A stretch of 64,000 nt of DNA from Vitellaria paradoxa (GCA_019916065.1 CM034234.1:9150342-9214341), one strand, 5' to 3'; shown: positions 1 to 12,106, counted from the stretch's first letter. Program-made: numbers and translations. Notes: generated from the sequence alone by a model not told the origin.

Positions 1-738
1 TCATCACGATAATTTCTCCTCTCTCTTATTTAATTAGTACTTCCTTAATTGAGGGTGCTACCTGGTGAGTCTGTGACTGTCATCATGACAATTTTTCCTT
101 TTTCTTGTTTAGTGCTTCCTTAATTGAGAGTGGTGATAGCTAATATACAACTCAGGTGGGTGAGTCCACGTACTATTATTAAGGTTAATACTACCAAATA
201 ATCTTTCAGATTACTAAGATATATTTATATCTCCGGAGAGCCGAGGGAGTCTCCTGGTTATCCTTAACCTATTTTTATTTGATAACATAGAACAAGTTGA
301 CTTTTTTTCATTTTTTTTCTTGTTTATATGATTTTTTTTAATAAAATTTGATTTCGTTTTATTTTTGAACGATTTTAGGCACATTATTGCATACATTAAA
401 AAATTGAAATAAGGGAACAGACTTGCTGGGGAAAAAAATGATTCTATTTACTTATACATGAGTTCTTCTATGTTAAATATTTTATTTATTATTCTTTTTA
501 TAAATAAGAAGAACCTGGCTAAAGATACCATCAACAAAAGAAAATCGTATAAGACAGAAAATTTTAAATAAGAAAATTAAAAAAAAGGGCGAAGAAAGAA
601 GGAGAAGTTACTCAATCTTCAATCTTCAATGTTACCAAATAAGCAAACATCTGAACCATGATGACATAGTTTGAAGTTTTAAAGTACTTCATGATCATTT
701 TGATAGAGAAGAAAGCTTCCCCCAGCACTAGTAAGTCG

Positions 739-758
739 GAATATATATATATATATAT

Positions 759-798
<40 letters not shown>
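739..798. repeat. (TA)n(GA)n microsatellite in NAC-1 intron 2
   Basis: A run of TA dinucleotides is followed by an uninterrupted GA run. The same spot in NAC-2 (about 14142-14180) has a shorter, interrupted version, so this is a length-variable intronic repeat. Confidence 0.9.
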
Positions 799-801
<3 letters not shown>

Positions 802-975
802 GTTATTTTAAATCATAATACGAGTCATATGCAGAAAGGCCTTGTGGTGCACTAACTTAACATCATCAATATATATTTATGTTGAGTAAGATTACACCTA
901 ATTAAAAGTAACAAAAATGTTCACTCCTTCAGGTCTGATTCTGATATATATCTATATATATGTTTTTCATATCAT

Positions 976-1008
<33 letters not shown>

Positions 1009-1017
1009 ATTTTGCAG

Positions 1018-1338
1018 CTGAGAAAAGAGTTTAGTTTGTGCCGAGTCTACAAAAAGTCAAAGAACTTGCGGGCATTTGACAGACGGCCATCAGCTGCAGC
1101 AGTATTGCCGCATGATGACCATCAGGCGATCGTTCGGCAACCTTCTCAACATGGTCATGACCCAACAACTTCTCATCAGAGCCGACCGATGTTGATGGGG
1201 AGGACAAGCTCGCCGGAGAGCTCCTCATCAGGAGACCAAGCTAATCCTTCTCAAAACACCGGGGGAGGTGATAACTGGGACGTGTCTGTTGAAAATGAGC
1301 CCTTGTGGGACTGGGAACAGCTGAGTTGGTTTAATTAA
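1018..1338 (+). CDS. NAC-1: NAC090-like transcription factor, last exon only (partial gene)
   Basis: Final exon of a NAC-domain transcription factor whose first two exons lie left of the window. Bases 1-1017 are the rest of intron 2, ending in a TATA-rich tract and TTTGCAG. The exon opens in phase 0 with [15 protein letters not shown], which is NAC subdomain E, then AFDRRPS, a low-complexity Ser/His/Pro/Gln-rich tail, and ends [12 protein letters not shown] followed by TAA. The WDWEQ ending and the AFDRRP motif match Arabidopsis NAC090 as I know it. The exon is open and closely resembles NAC-2 exon 3. An AATAAA lies at 1362-1367. Family knowledge: NAC proteins bind DNA as dimers through the N-terminal domain and regulate transcription with the C-terminal tail. 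Whether the full gene is intact cannot be judged here. Confidence 0.85.
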   Translation: MRKEFSLCRVYKKSKNLRAFDRRPSAAAVLPHDDHQAIVRQPSQHGHDPTTSHQSRPMLMGRTSSPESSSSGDQANPSQNTGGGDNWDVSVENEPLWDWEQLSWFN

Positions 1339-3019
1339 TTTCATGACGACTATTCCCATCGAATAAATATTGGAGGGCATTTGCCTTGGATATTGCGACG
1401 GACAACCGTCAGAGGCAGTGCAGTTTTTTTTTTTGGGTAAAATGGTAAAAGAAATTTGCACGGCAGACAAGCAGAGTATGAAGTGTAGAATAATATAAAG
1501 AAATTTGCTGGCCGAGCACGGAAGACAAGTGAAGAAATTTGCACGGAAGACAAGGAAATCTATTTTGCTAAGTCATATATGCATGAAGTGTAGAATAATA
1601 TATATATATATATATATATGTACTCCCTCTGCTTGTTTTCTTTTTTTTTTTTTTAATGGAGTGCAATCTCCTCTAATTGGTTTTCTGTAACTTTTTTTGG
1701 TGCAATCTTTGTTCGTAATTGCACGATGCATGTGATCTCTTTCAAACTCTCCTCTCTCTATCTTCTTCTTCCCTTTTAATCTTTTTATGGGGTCGGGGGT
1801 GTGATTGCCAGTGCGTGGGAGGCTAGCTGGCCGGAAAAGGTTCTCTCTCTCCCCCCGGCCGCCCGGGGGCCCCGCGGGGGAAATCATTCAGGGCTTTTCG
1901 GTGACCAAAACTTAGAAAAAGTGAGAAATAGAGGTCACTTTTCCTTGTTTGAAAAATCAATTAAAAATAATTAAAATAATTCATTAAAATGGTACAAAAC
2001 AAGTAGTTTCAATAGTTTTGGTCAAGAAATAGCACAAAAAATTGATACATGTTAAAAAAAAAGAGAAAAAGTAGGTAATTTTTTATAATTTTTTATAACT
2101 TTTTATAAAAGTTTGTAAAAATTAAATATTAAAAATAAACGCACGTAAAATAAAAATGATAAAAGTTGTTAAAGTAAATAAATATTTATAACTTTTTGTA
2201 ACTTTTAATAATTTTTAACCCAAGTAAACAAGACCTCAATTAACGGAAATAAGTACATCTAAAATGAGGCCAACTCCTAATAAAATTACATTTAAGCCAT
2301 ATGAAACATTAGTCTAGGTTGCATTTGTATTTATAAATTTAATATTAATTATTTACAAAAAATTTACTAAAATTTAATTTTATTTATCTATATAAGATTT
2401 CATTATGGATGTGATGTGAATAATTTAATATAAAGAGTTACAATTAATTTAAAATCATTATAAGAAATTAATTATTTAAAATTTTTCGTAATAGTGACAC
2501 CACTACTTCTATAGCAATTATTAAAAACTTTTTTGATGTATTATTATATAAAATTAACTCCTACAATTATATTTTGATATTATTTAATTTTAAATCTGTT
2601 AATCTAAAATTTCTAGTTATTCAGACAGAGATTTGCATTGATGTAATAAATGTCCTCAAAACCAAGTAATTTAATCAGCGAAACTATTAATTATGCTCTA
2701 GCCAGACATCAACGACATAATTTGATTCCCTTAAGGTATGAATTAAGATACATTAGCCGAATAATTAAGGTGTCATTTAGTTCATTTTATTTATTTTTTG
2801 TTTTGAGTTTATATTTTATTTTATACATTTGAAAATATAGAAAATAGTTCAAAACTTATTTGATTACTTATATTTTCAAATTTTGTTTTAAAAAACTGAA
2901 AATGAGTTTACACATAAAATAAAAAATAATAAATTAAAAGTGGTTTTGAGAGTTTTTAATTCAAAATAAGAAAAATAAAATATTTTTTATTTTTTCGTTT
3001 TGAAATTTTTAACATATAA
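1339..3019. other. 3' flank of NAC-1, intergenic
   Basis: Non-coding DNA shared with 14708-16340. It holds short poly-T runs, a TA repeat near 1599-1619 and a 30-bp GC-only tract at 1851-1880 that is absent from unit B. No gene is supported. Confidence 0.6.
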
Positions 3020-3470
3020 TAAGCAACGAAATTGATCTGCAAGCCATCGTATATACATCAAAAAGTTCACAAGCCTACGCCCGGAGAAGACATGTACGGG
3101 AAAGCAGCCTCCCTTTGGTCAGCAGACGAAGAAGCCGATCCCGCAAGGTATGCATTTTCGGATTTTGCTGCAAGACATGCCTCAGACTTGCTAATGTAAT
3201 GGATTAGAATTCCTCTAATTGAGCCACTAAAACCGCTAGTCCTTTTCATAGGATTTAGTATAATCCGGCACAGGAAATCTCAAAGCTACAGCTAACCTCA
3301 CGAAGATCAGGAGAAGATTCTAATTCCAGGCACTCTACTTTTTATAAGTCATTTATAAAATGACTTGGACTCGATCCAACATTAGGATGACCTGAGCATA
3401 TCAACAATCTAATCACGACTTCGTGACCGGAAAAACGAGAGTTAGAATTCGACAAAGGTCCCAATAAAAA
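3020..3470. other. Unit A-specific inserted segment of unknown origin
   Basis: Comparison with unit B (about 16340-16380) shows about 450 bp present only in A. It has a more balanced base composition than its surroundings. It includes a 60-codon open frame on the minus strand (3067-3249) and a small hairpin near 3344-3365 (AAGTCATTTATAAAATGACTT). I do not recognise the sequence. It may be a fragment of a transposon or a captured gene piece. No clear target duplication was found. Confidence 0.5.
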
Positions 3471-3734
3471 ACAGAGAAATAAATTAAATACCACCTAATT
3501 TGTTTCAAAAATCAATGGCCATGCAAATCTGCGTGAGCCGTCCACGGTCAATATATCTTAAGATTTTGTAATCCATTTAATAGCATTACTGCTGGAGCCA
3601 GCTGAATCAATCATTATCACCTTCATTGGTGCGCAATGGGTAGTTCGGAGCAGATGTTGAAAGCTTTCCAAAAAGGCGCTTTCTCTCTCTCTCTCTCATG
3701 TCAGTCCGAGTGACAAAAACATAAAGGAAAAAAG

Positions 3735-3862
3735 GTTCCAATAAAGCTTTCAGAAACTCTTGATGAGTTCAGAAGTTTCGTATGACCTCTTCGAGTTCCT
3801 ACGCAGTGCTCTTACATTTCTCAAGCAACCGCGAAGCTATTTCTAGTTCATAACCCTTTGTT
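3735..3862 (-). pseudogene. Unidentified gene relic (unit A copy)
   Basis: Read on the minus strand, this stretch gives a coding-like reading of about 40 residues (with GYELEIA, LLEKCKSTA, ELEEVIRNF and HQEFLKALL) broken by two stop codons. The same reading with the same two stops occurs in unit B at 16650-16778. It was therefore broken before the duplication. I do not recognise the family. It could also be a chance open reading. Confidence 0.3.
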
Positions 3863-3869
3863 CAAATAT

Positions 3870-5780
3870 TATATATATGTATATCCAAATGATATTCAAA
3901 CATGCAACATTTTGAAGGAATTCTGCTAATTAAATGGTACGTGGAACAGATTCTAATTATATATTTTGGTTCTATAAATTGGTTGATTCCAATGTCCCAA
4001 ATGACATTAAAAAATGTTATTGCACCAAAATAAAAATAAATTAATAAATAAAATGATGTGAGGATGAAATATTGTAATAACACTATACTTTTGTGATTCA
4101 ATATTTGAAAATGAGAGCCTTACAAAATTTTACACTTAAAATAAAAAAAAAAAATTGCGAATCACAATTTTTCATTTAAATTTCAATATGTATATATAAA
4201 TAGGTGAGAATATTGAGAGCAATTGCGAAGTAAATGAGTTAGCCTCAATTAATTGAAGGTTACAGTTGTGGGACAGAAATGTCAAGTCTTCACAAGCTTA
4301 TATAATTGATTATGATACTTTGTGGTATACATTAGTGACGAAGCGCAAGGGAGCAATTACAAGGAAAGCCAGAGAAGTACTGCGGAGAGTTCATGGTACT
4401 TCCCAAAACATTTCTTGGTTGTTTCCTAGCTAGCCATTCCACCACATGATCATCACCTGTCTCAAAAACAAATGTTATATACAACAACTGATCTGAAATT
4501 GAATCTCGCCAACCCACACATAAACTTTCCACTTAACATTTCTTGGATGTTTCCTAGGCCATGTGCTCCTGCCAAGAAAAAATGAGATAAGTTGTGAATT
4601 TATAATTCGTTTAGTGAAATAAAAATAAATAATTTTTAAAATTTTTTTAAAAAAATCAACAAATCAAACGGAGCATGTATTTCCACAATTTGCATGTATA
4701 GTTTGTGGTTGAGACATCAAAACACACCAATAATTACAAAATGTTATCAACTTTATTTAATTTTTTACAATTAAATTTCACGACATGTCACCTTTATTCC
4801 AATTTTTTTTTTCTTTTTTTATTTATTTTTTGGTCATTCAAACACCACCACAAACTTATGTACTGGTGATAAAGATGTTTCTTGACTATTAATTTTGAAT
4901 TACTTTTTTTGTGGACATTAATTTTATTATATATATATATATATATATTATACTAATGATAGAAACAAAATAAAATGATAAAAGATGCACGCCCGAAACA
5001 AGTGTAATGTATTTGTTGCAGTTCCACAAAAGGTTACACTTGGATTAACGATTCGTAATTCAAAAAAAGAAAATTACTCGTTTTGTTTGATTTGTGACCA
5101 AAAATGTATCGAGCAAAAGTACCGATTATGACAAATTAAAAATAATTAAATCAAAAACTAGTTTATTTGGGATGAATGATTTTTATTTTCCTAAATTTTC
5201 CAATCGACTCTAATTATAAATGTGAATTATGCATCATTTCACGGTATGTTTAGCATCTGTTAGAAAACTCTAATTTTTTTTGCATGTTTAGGCATCTGTT
5301 AGAAAAATTTAATTTTTTTGGACTTTTAATTTTTTTTCAACTTTCTCTAACTTTTTTATTTTTTTAAATTTCTTCATCTTCTAAAGTTTTACCAAAAAAA
5401 AAAAAAAAACTTCAAATTAACGAAAATTCCGTTTTTCTGGACCTCCGAAGGGGCTCTTAATTTGTCGACTCTTATGCTGTGAGACCGACCGATTTCTAAC
5501 CCTAATTTGCCAAGTTGAATTATGTAAATCCATCAACGTTATTGCTTGATGGAGAAAATTTGAAAGAAGTCATTTTCTGCTACAAGGTTTATCTCAAGAC
5601 TCTGAATTAGACTTTGAACTTAGTGCTTGCTAGCTATATATAACTATAGCGAAGAAATTGACAAAGTGATTACCACAGAGTCAATAGTTACCCCAGGTAA
5701 TTTTCTCTAGACTTTTTTTTTAATTTTTTTTCCCCTCAGGTAGGTAAGTTTTTGGAACTTAAAAGACTTGTTGAGGTCAT
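3870..5780. other. Duplicated intergenic DNA
   Basis: AT-rich DNA matching about 16785-18610 in unit B. It contains a TA repeat near 4929-4949 and poly-A/T tracts. No supported gene. The stretch near 5690, CAGAGTCAATAGTTACC, is the unoccupied counterpart of the copia insertion site at 18610-18614. Confidence 0.6.
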
Positions 5781-5787
5781 ATATATG

Positions 5788-7066
5788 TAGGGGTGGCAAA
5801 ATTGACCCAAACCCATCAACCCACCCAATTAAACTTATAATAAATAGGTTTGGGTCTTATTATTTTACTAATTGGGTTGTAATTGGGTAACTTATAAAAT
5901 ACCCATTTACAAATGGGTGCAAATGGGTTGTGAAACGGGACCTGTTAAAACACCCATTTAAGTTAAAAAAATTAGTTTAACCCCCTCTCTTTTTACACTG
6001 TTCTCTCTCTCTAGCAATATCTACAATAAATATATAATATATACATTACATATATATGATACGTGTATATATATATTCAGCGTATACAATAAATGTATAA
6101 TATATACATTATATATAATTTATTTCTTCTTCCATTCTCTATTCTTATTCTCCCCCATACTCAATACAAATAACACGTGCCCATACATGCACACACGCAC
6201 ATACACACATACACGCATACACACGCGCGCGCTCATGCACATACACAAGCATACATGCCTACACACATGCACGTGCACACATACACACGCGCACGCGCGC
6301 ACACATACACACATGCCTACGCACACGCGTGCGTGCGCACACGCATACATGCCTACATGTGCGCGCTCGAGCACATACATGCATACATGCCTACATATGC
6401 ACGCGCGCGCACACACACGCATACATACCTACACACATGCGCGTGCGTACAGACACGCACGCGCGTGTAAACACATGCATACACACTTACGCGTGCGCGC
6501 GCACGGGGGCACACATGCACACACGCGTGTGGGCGCGCACACGCACACACACACGAGCTCGTGCGCGCACACGTACACACACGAACACCTGCACACACAC
6601 GCACACATGCACACACACATACACACGCGCACGCGCACGCACACACATGCACACACCCCCCACACGCATACGTGCACGCATGCGCACAAAGAGAAAGAGA
6701 GTTGTTTATTTAAAATTGAATAAAAAATAAATCGGTGGTTCGTACAAATTTGAAATTAACTGAAAAATGTAAATATAATATATAATATTATATAATATGT
6801 ATAATATTATATTAATTAAAATAAATAATGATGTATTTATATATATATACACATTAATTGAAATAAATTTTTAATTTTTTTTAAAAACTAAGTTGGGTCA
6901 TAAGTAAATGGGTTGGATATGGGTTCATGGGTTTGATATAACCCATGTTCAACCCACCCATATCTAACCCACTTTTAAATGGATGGATTTGGGTTGCACC
7001 CATTTAATCTCTAACCCATTTAAACCCATCACTAACCCGCCCAACCCGCCTATTTTGCCACCCCTA
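5788..7066. mobile_element. hAT-type non-autonomous element (1279 bp) with internal alternating-dinucleotide core
   Basis: The ends are TAGGGGTGGCAAAA and its inverse TTTTGCCACCCCTA, flanked by the 8-bp duplication TATATATG (5780-5787 and 7067-7074). The 8-bp duplication and this terminal type are characteristic of the hAT superfamily. Subterminal regions are rich in ACCCA/TGGGT repeats in opposing orientation. The equivalent site in unit B (25792-25799) has a single TATATATG and no insert, which confirms insertion after the A/B split or precise loss from B. There is no transposase frame. The core (about 6173-6690) is a long alternating pyrimidine-purine tract. Confidence 0.9.
6173..6690. repeat. 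Alternating CA/CG/TA/TG tract inside the hAT element
   Basis: About 500 bp in which pyrimidine and purine alternate almost without break, dominated by CA and CG steps on the + strand. Such sequence is the classic substrate for left-handed Z-DNA. Open frames across it, reading as His/Thr or Cys/Val runs on either strand, are by-products of the repeat and not genes. Confidence 0.9.
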
Positions 7067-7129
7067 TATATATGTACATGCACGGTGAATTAAATTTTGT
7101 ACACATTTAGGTTATAACTAGAAAATAGT

Positions 7130-7440
7130 GTACACGCAGAGTAAAAAATTGATAATTTTTGCGACCGCTTATGGCAATAATCAAGTGAGTGGTCACTAAT
7201 AATTTGCGCTGATTATTTACGGCATTAAAACTTTCGAACAACCGCTTTTTGCGATCGCAAAAGTAGCGACCGTTTTTAGTGGTCACTAATACACTGACTT
7301 ATCTAGGTAGGGAGTCTTCTCTTTTTCTTCCTCTCTCTTTTTCTTCTCCCTCTCTCTCTTTTCCCGCGCCCCTCGCCCTCTACCCCCACCTCCCCCCGCC
7401 AAAAGACCACCGCCCCTCTGCCGAACGATTCAATTAAGTT
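7130..7440. mobile_element. CACTA-type element remnant (unit A copy)
   Basis: Contains the GCGACCGC and TTTTTAGTGGTCACTAA type subterminal motifs seen in plant CACTA elements, then a CT-rich stretch. It aligns with 25860-26170 in unit B. A then jumps, near 7430, to sequence matching about 26885 in B, so an internal deletion removed most of the element here or in its ancestor. Confidence 0.55.
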
Positions 7441-9821
7441 AATATTGTAGTGATTATATTAAATTATAATATTAACAAAATAATAAAATTAGACAAATCA
7501 ATAATATTATAAGAATAAATTACAATATTAAATTATAATATTAAATTTGGATGAAAACTTCTAAAATTCTCTAATACATTTTACACTCTTTGTATTTGAT
7601 AAAACAGCTATAAATTTATATATTTCTACATATCACAATAATTTTTTACAAATTCGAATAAATTTTTTACAAATTCCAACAACATTCCACAAGCCCTAAT
7701 AATTTTTCTACAAATTCAAAGAACTTTTTACATCTTTTAATAAATTCTGACATAAAACTATTCCGGTAGATCTAAAAAAATCGGTCAGACAGCTTTTCTC
7801 TTCAAAAAAATAATATAAAAGTAAAAAAACTTAACTGTTCATCTCTAATAATTTGATAATTGCATGTCAAACATTAAAAAAATTACCTAAACTAACATTT
7901 TTTATTATTTTTCATCGCAACAAACGCCCCCAACGTTGCTAATCAAGGAAAACAGATTAGTCAAAGGGGCATCACAAATTAACAGATGACATACGGAGTA
8001 CATTGGATTTGGGCAACGAACTGTGAATGTGAGATTGAGAAAAATACTCATTAATTTATTTTATTTTTATTTTTTACATATTTTTTAACTAACAAAAAAT
8101 TAATTAAAAATTAAAAAATTAAATTATTTATCTCATAGAATAAATAGTACTTAAGTAAATAGTAACTAAATAAAAAGTTTTTTAAAATGATAAAAAAAAA
8201 TAGGAAAGAGTTAAATGAATATGCATGAAAAAAAAAGCATATGTAAAATTACTTAAATAACTCAAAATTTTTAAAAATTATTCATAAATCTCTTTTACAC
8301 TGTGTTATTGGAAGAAATAAAAAAAAAAAAGTTTACCAAGTAGTTAATGTATATTTAATTTTTTTTTTTTTAAATTAAGATGCACAGTAGTACGGTATGG
8401 GGACACTATTAGAATCGGCCGACCCGATAAGGAAGGCAGGGCGAATAATAAATCCGACCTCTAAATAAACAACTTATTAATTTGTACTTTAACTTGAAAA
8501 ATGTCATTCATCATTCTAACAAATTATTTCTTATATATTTTTAATATTTTATTTTTACTGAGCACGCTTGAGTACCGATTGATTAAAGTCAAGAAACTGA
8601 GCACGCTTGAGTACGAGCCATTTCGGTGTCCAACCCGTGGTTAAAGTATTATAAAAGTACAAAAAGATAGTAATGGTAACGAAGAATGTTTAAAGCAGAA
8701 AGTAAGAAAACGGTAATCGAAAGGCATTCTTCATTTCATACGGGTGCGTTTGAAGTTCCAAAAAAAATCAAAAAAAATTAATAGATGGGATTGATGTGAT
8801 GTAAAAATGATAGGTGGTAAAATATGATTAGATGAATTTGAAAACTTTTAAAATTTTTTGAAGTTTTTTGATTTTATTTAAAGTTTCAAACGAGGCCTAA
8901 AGAAAAGGAAGAGGTAAGAAAACAAATAAGTATCAATTATACACGCTTTTCCGTAATATTTGAATAATGATCCTTCCTACTCTACAATATTTAACAATTA
9001 TATTTATTCATTTTTTTTTAAATGTTGTTAGTATTGACTATTTTGTTAATTAAACCATTCAAAGTTAACAAAAAAATATTAAAATAATTAAAATTTTAGG
9101 GTTTTTTTTTTCTATTTTGCCTCTTTCTTTTTTCACATCTTTGTCATTTTTTAACAAAAATGTTTTTAAATTTTTTGTTTTTATTTTTTTTTTGAAATTT
9201 TTGTAAAAAAAAATTGATAAATATGTGAAAAAGTAGGAAAACAAGTTAAAATTTGGTTTTTTTTGATTTTTTTTAAAGTTTTAGTGGTTGATTTAATATA
9301 AGGAGGTTAATATTAATAACATTTTAAACTAATAAAGTAAGTATATTTTTTAAAAGTTGAGAGGTGTAAGTGTAATTATTCACCTGTTAAGGAGAAAGCA
9401 AGTGTAATTTACTTAATAAATAAATAAATTATAAAAAATTAAAAAGAAAGTAATGGAAAGGCGTTCTTCGTTTCATACTAAAGAAAAGAAAAAGGTGAGA
9501 AAATAAATACACAAATAGTTTAAGATTTGTCTACAAAAATGATAAGACTCAATTAAAAAAAAAAAAAATCGATCGCCTTTGAAAAAGGTGTAACGATGAA
9601 GACTTCAATTTATTTGGAAGAATCCCGCACTGTTACGTTGTCGTGATTGAAGACTCTGCATGAAATTTAGGCGCAAAAGAAATTTTCAAAAGAAAAGGAG
9701 GAAACGTCCTCATATTCATCCTGCGGATTCAACGGAGGACGGGAGGAGCCAAATTGGTATTTCTCTATTTTAAAACATTTTATATTAATTATTATAAATA
9801 ATTATTTAAAAATATTGTAGC
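7441..9821. other. AT-rich intergenic DNA
   Basis: Poly-A/T tracts and short simple repeats. The motif CTGAGCACGCTTGAGTAC is repeated near 8559 and 8597. No gene, RNA or recognisable transposon end is supported. Confidence 0.55.
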
Positions 9822-9833
9822 AATTTCTTATAT

Positions 9834-10035
9834 ACTCACCCCTGATTGGTCCAGTAGAGTGGGAGTCAAACCTAAGATTTGAGTGATATACCCAGGTCGC
9901 AGGTTCAATTCTCACCTAGAACGGTCAGGATTTAAGTGGGGGGTTGTGACGATGGGTTGCTGCGCTAGTTCCCCGAGATTTGTAACTCAGTGGGTAAAAC
10001 TGCTGAATGCTTTCCCCCGTTACAAAAAAAAAAAA
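9834..10035 (+). mobile_element. tRNA-derived SINE (202 bp)
   Basis: Flanked by a 12-bp target duplication AATTTCTTATAT (9822-9833 and 10036-10047). It has a pol III A-box-like segment TGGTCCAGTAGAGTGG (9847-9862) and a B-box-like GGTTCAATTCT (9902-9912), and ends in a run of A immediately before the right duplication. This combination shows LINE-assisted retroposition of a tRNA-related SINE. An open frame across it is fortuitous. Confidence 0.85.
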
Positions 10036-10047
10036 AATTTCTTATAT

Positions 10048-11435
10048 TCAAAAAACTACATTTTATTATTATTATTATTATTAAAATAAGATAGGCGTAA
10101 AGAGACTGATGTAGATTTTATTTTATTTTATTTTATTTTTTATCTACTTTAAAGAGAAAAATATATAGGTTTTGAGTAATGCCCATCATATCCCCCCAAA
10201 AAAAAAGTGTCAATAGCCATATCTGTAGTCTAAAATTTCTAAAATACAGGAGGCTTTAACATTTTTTTTCCCTAACATAAAATTTAAATACTTAAAATTA
10301 AACCATACATGGCTAACTGGTTCGATTAATTACTAATAAAATAACCTTTTACAAATAACAATATAAAATTAAATATTCAAAGTAAAATAGCAATTGATCC
10401 AACGTCTTGATGCTAAAATAAGACATTTATCAATTTATTATTTTTTAATTTTAATTTCTTAAATTATATGTATTTTTTTTTTTTTACTTTTTAAGAGAGG
10501 GATTTTGAATTCCTATCCCTCTCTTTCTTTCTTTTCCTTTTTTTTTTTTTTTTAATGAGTATTCAATCTAAACACAAGTGGAAAAAAATTATACATCTAA
10601 TAATACAAGCAAGACCAGGGATGGCCCAATATTTGTAGGGGTCTTACACGAATTTAATGACTAGGCTATTTTATTTTTATAAAAGTAAATTAAAGTTTTA
10701 TTATTATATAAAATATTTTAATTTTTTATTTAAACAAATAATTTTTAACCGTTTATAGACATAAGATAACTTAATTATTAAAAGTTGATATACCCCTTTA
10801 AACAATAGTACATTGGGCAACAACTATATATTATGTAATTAATTTGAGATTAATAATCATTTCATATATATTTTTAATTGGATACTTCACTTTTAGAATT
10901 AAAATGAGAAAGGATACTTTGTTATCGGTGAGAATAAAAAGAAAAAGGGTCTATTTAAATAATTTTTTTTTATAGATATACTATAGATGGGTTGTTTGTA
11001 CAAATTAATATAAATTTCAAAACTATCTAAAATTAATATAAGTATTAAAATTAAAAAAATATATAAAATTAGAATAACTTAATATATTTATCAATATAGA
11101 GTCCGATCAGAAACGTTACTTTTAATATAATTTTTGTTACTTTTATAACAAAAGTTATTAGTTAAAATTTTTTGTGCATTTGATAAAACAAGTAGGAGCT
11201 TTTACCATATTTTTGTAAATTTTGTGTGTTTGTTAAAATTTTTTGATAATTTTTAACAATTTTTAGTAATTTTTGATAATTTTTGTGTATTTGGTAAAAA
11301 TTTTAGTAAATTTTGAGTTAACAAATTATTGTAGGATGTAACAAAATAAAAAAATGATAAAAATTAATGTTTTGTCAAACACCAACTTCACAACTTTTGG
11401 TTGATTTATGTACAAGACTGTGCTTCCAAACGAGG
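10048..11435. other. AT-rich intergenic DNA
   Basis: Simple A/T-rich sequence with repeated AATTTTTGATAATTTT-like words near 11200-11300. No supported gene. Confidence 0.5.
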
Positions 11436-11449
11436 GTGTATATATAATC

Positions 11450-11520
11450 AAACCAAATCAAACCAAGCCTTTTCTCACTAGGTGGGGTCGGCTATATGGG
11501 GGAAAAAAATTAACCTATTG
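11450..11520 (+). mobile_element. Short retroposon fragment (CACTAGGTGGGGTCGGCTATATG type)
   Basis: A conserved plant repeat signature near 11478-11502 is preceded by repeated CAAACCAAAT/CAAGCC words. A second, diverged member lies at about 38064-38211. I believe this signature belongs to a widespread plant SINE-like repeat, but the family name is uncertain. Confidence 0.5.
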
Positions 11521-12098
11521 TTAATTAGCTATAAAGCCAAACTCATCGCAAAGTTGATCTTTCACGTGGGCATTCGGCCAAGATCCGTACTTCAACGTCA
11601 AATATCTCGTAGATTTGGATGAAGTATGCACTATTTTTGTTGGCTCAGTATTAGTTTTTTTGTTTATGGGAATTTAGTAGTTTAAATTACCCCCAACCTA
11701 TAACATCATACGCAATTTATCGGGAATTGTAATAAAATTTTAAGTTATAAAAAAAATCATATATAAAAAAAAGAACTACCAGATATTTTTTTAATCTAAA
11801 CAAAGCCTATATTGAATAATTTCAAATTATTAGGAAAATTAGGGGACGAGCACCGGAATGCATAAACATATAAACACAGGCACCGCGGATTGACTAATTC
11901 AACGAGAGTCTGGTACGGAAGCAAATAATTAAAGGGGCAAAGATAATCTCCACACAGCCGTGTGCGTGGAAGTTTCCAGGCAACTCGTTTCACTCGGCTC
12001 CAAACCCTTTTTCTCATTTCACTCGGCTAGCTCTCTCTCTCTCTCTCTCTCTTTGCCTCACACAAAAACAAAACCAAAATTGCTCTCCTCCGGACCCC

Positions 12099-12106
12099 TA
12101 TAAATA
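12099..12106 (+). promoter_or_regulatory. Putative TATA box of NAC-2
   Basis: TATAAATA lies 165-172 bases upstream of the start codon, just after a CT-rich tract (about 12030-12055) typical of plant core promoters. The leader downstream contains two short upstream frames: 12181-12216 (11 codons) and 12221-12229 (2 codons). Either could lower translation of the main frame if the mRNA starts near 12130. Confidence 0.5.

Larger units (their letters stand above)
1..7440. repeat. Segmental duplication unit A (contains NAC-1)
   Basis: The first 7.4 kb is the left copy of a tandem duplication. Base 1 aligns with 13375, both lying inside intron 2 of a NAC gene. Similarity can be followed through the last exon, the 3' flank and on to the CACTA remnant near 7130-7440. 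The copies differ by scattered substitutions, small indels and large private insertions: a segment near 3020-3470 and the hAT element at 5788-7066 occur only here, and the copia element at 18615-25704 occurs only in unit B. The right limit is approximate because it runs into degenerate transposon sequence. Confidence 0.85.

Noticed and set aside
1573..1887. A 104-codon minus-strand frame after NAC-1.
   Set aside because: It crosses a TA repeat, a T run and the GC tract, and is not conserved as the same frame in unit B.
6177..6730. Overlapping His/Thr-rich and Cys/Val-rich open frames on both strands.
   Set aside because: They are translations of the alternating dinucleotide tract in a hAT-type element, open in several frames at once by composition.
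9883..10089. A 68-codon open frame.
   Set aside because: It spans the SINE body, its A tail and the right target duplication.
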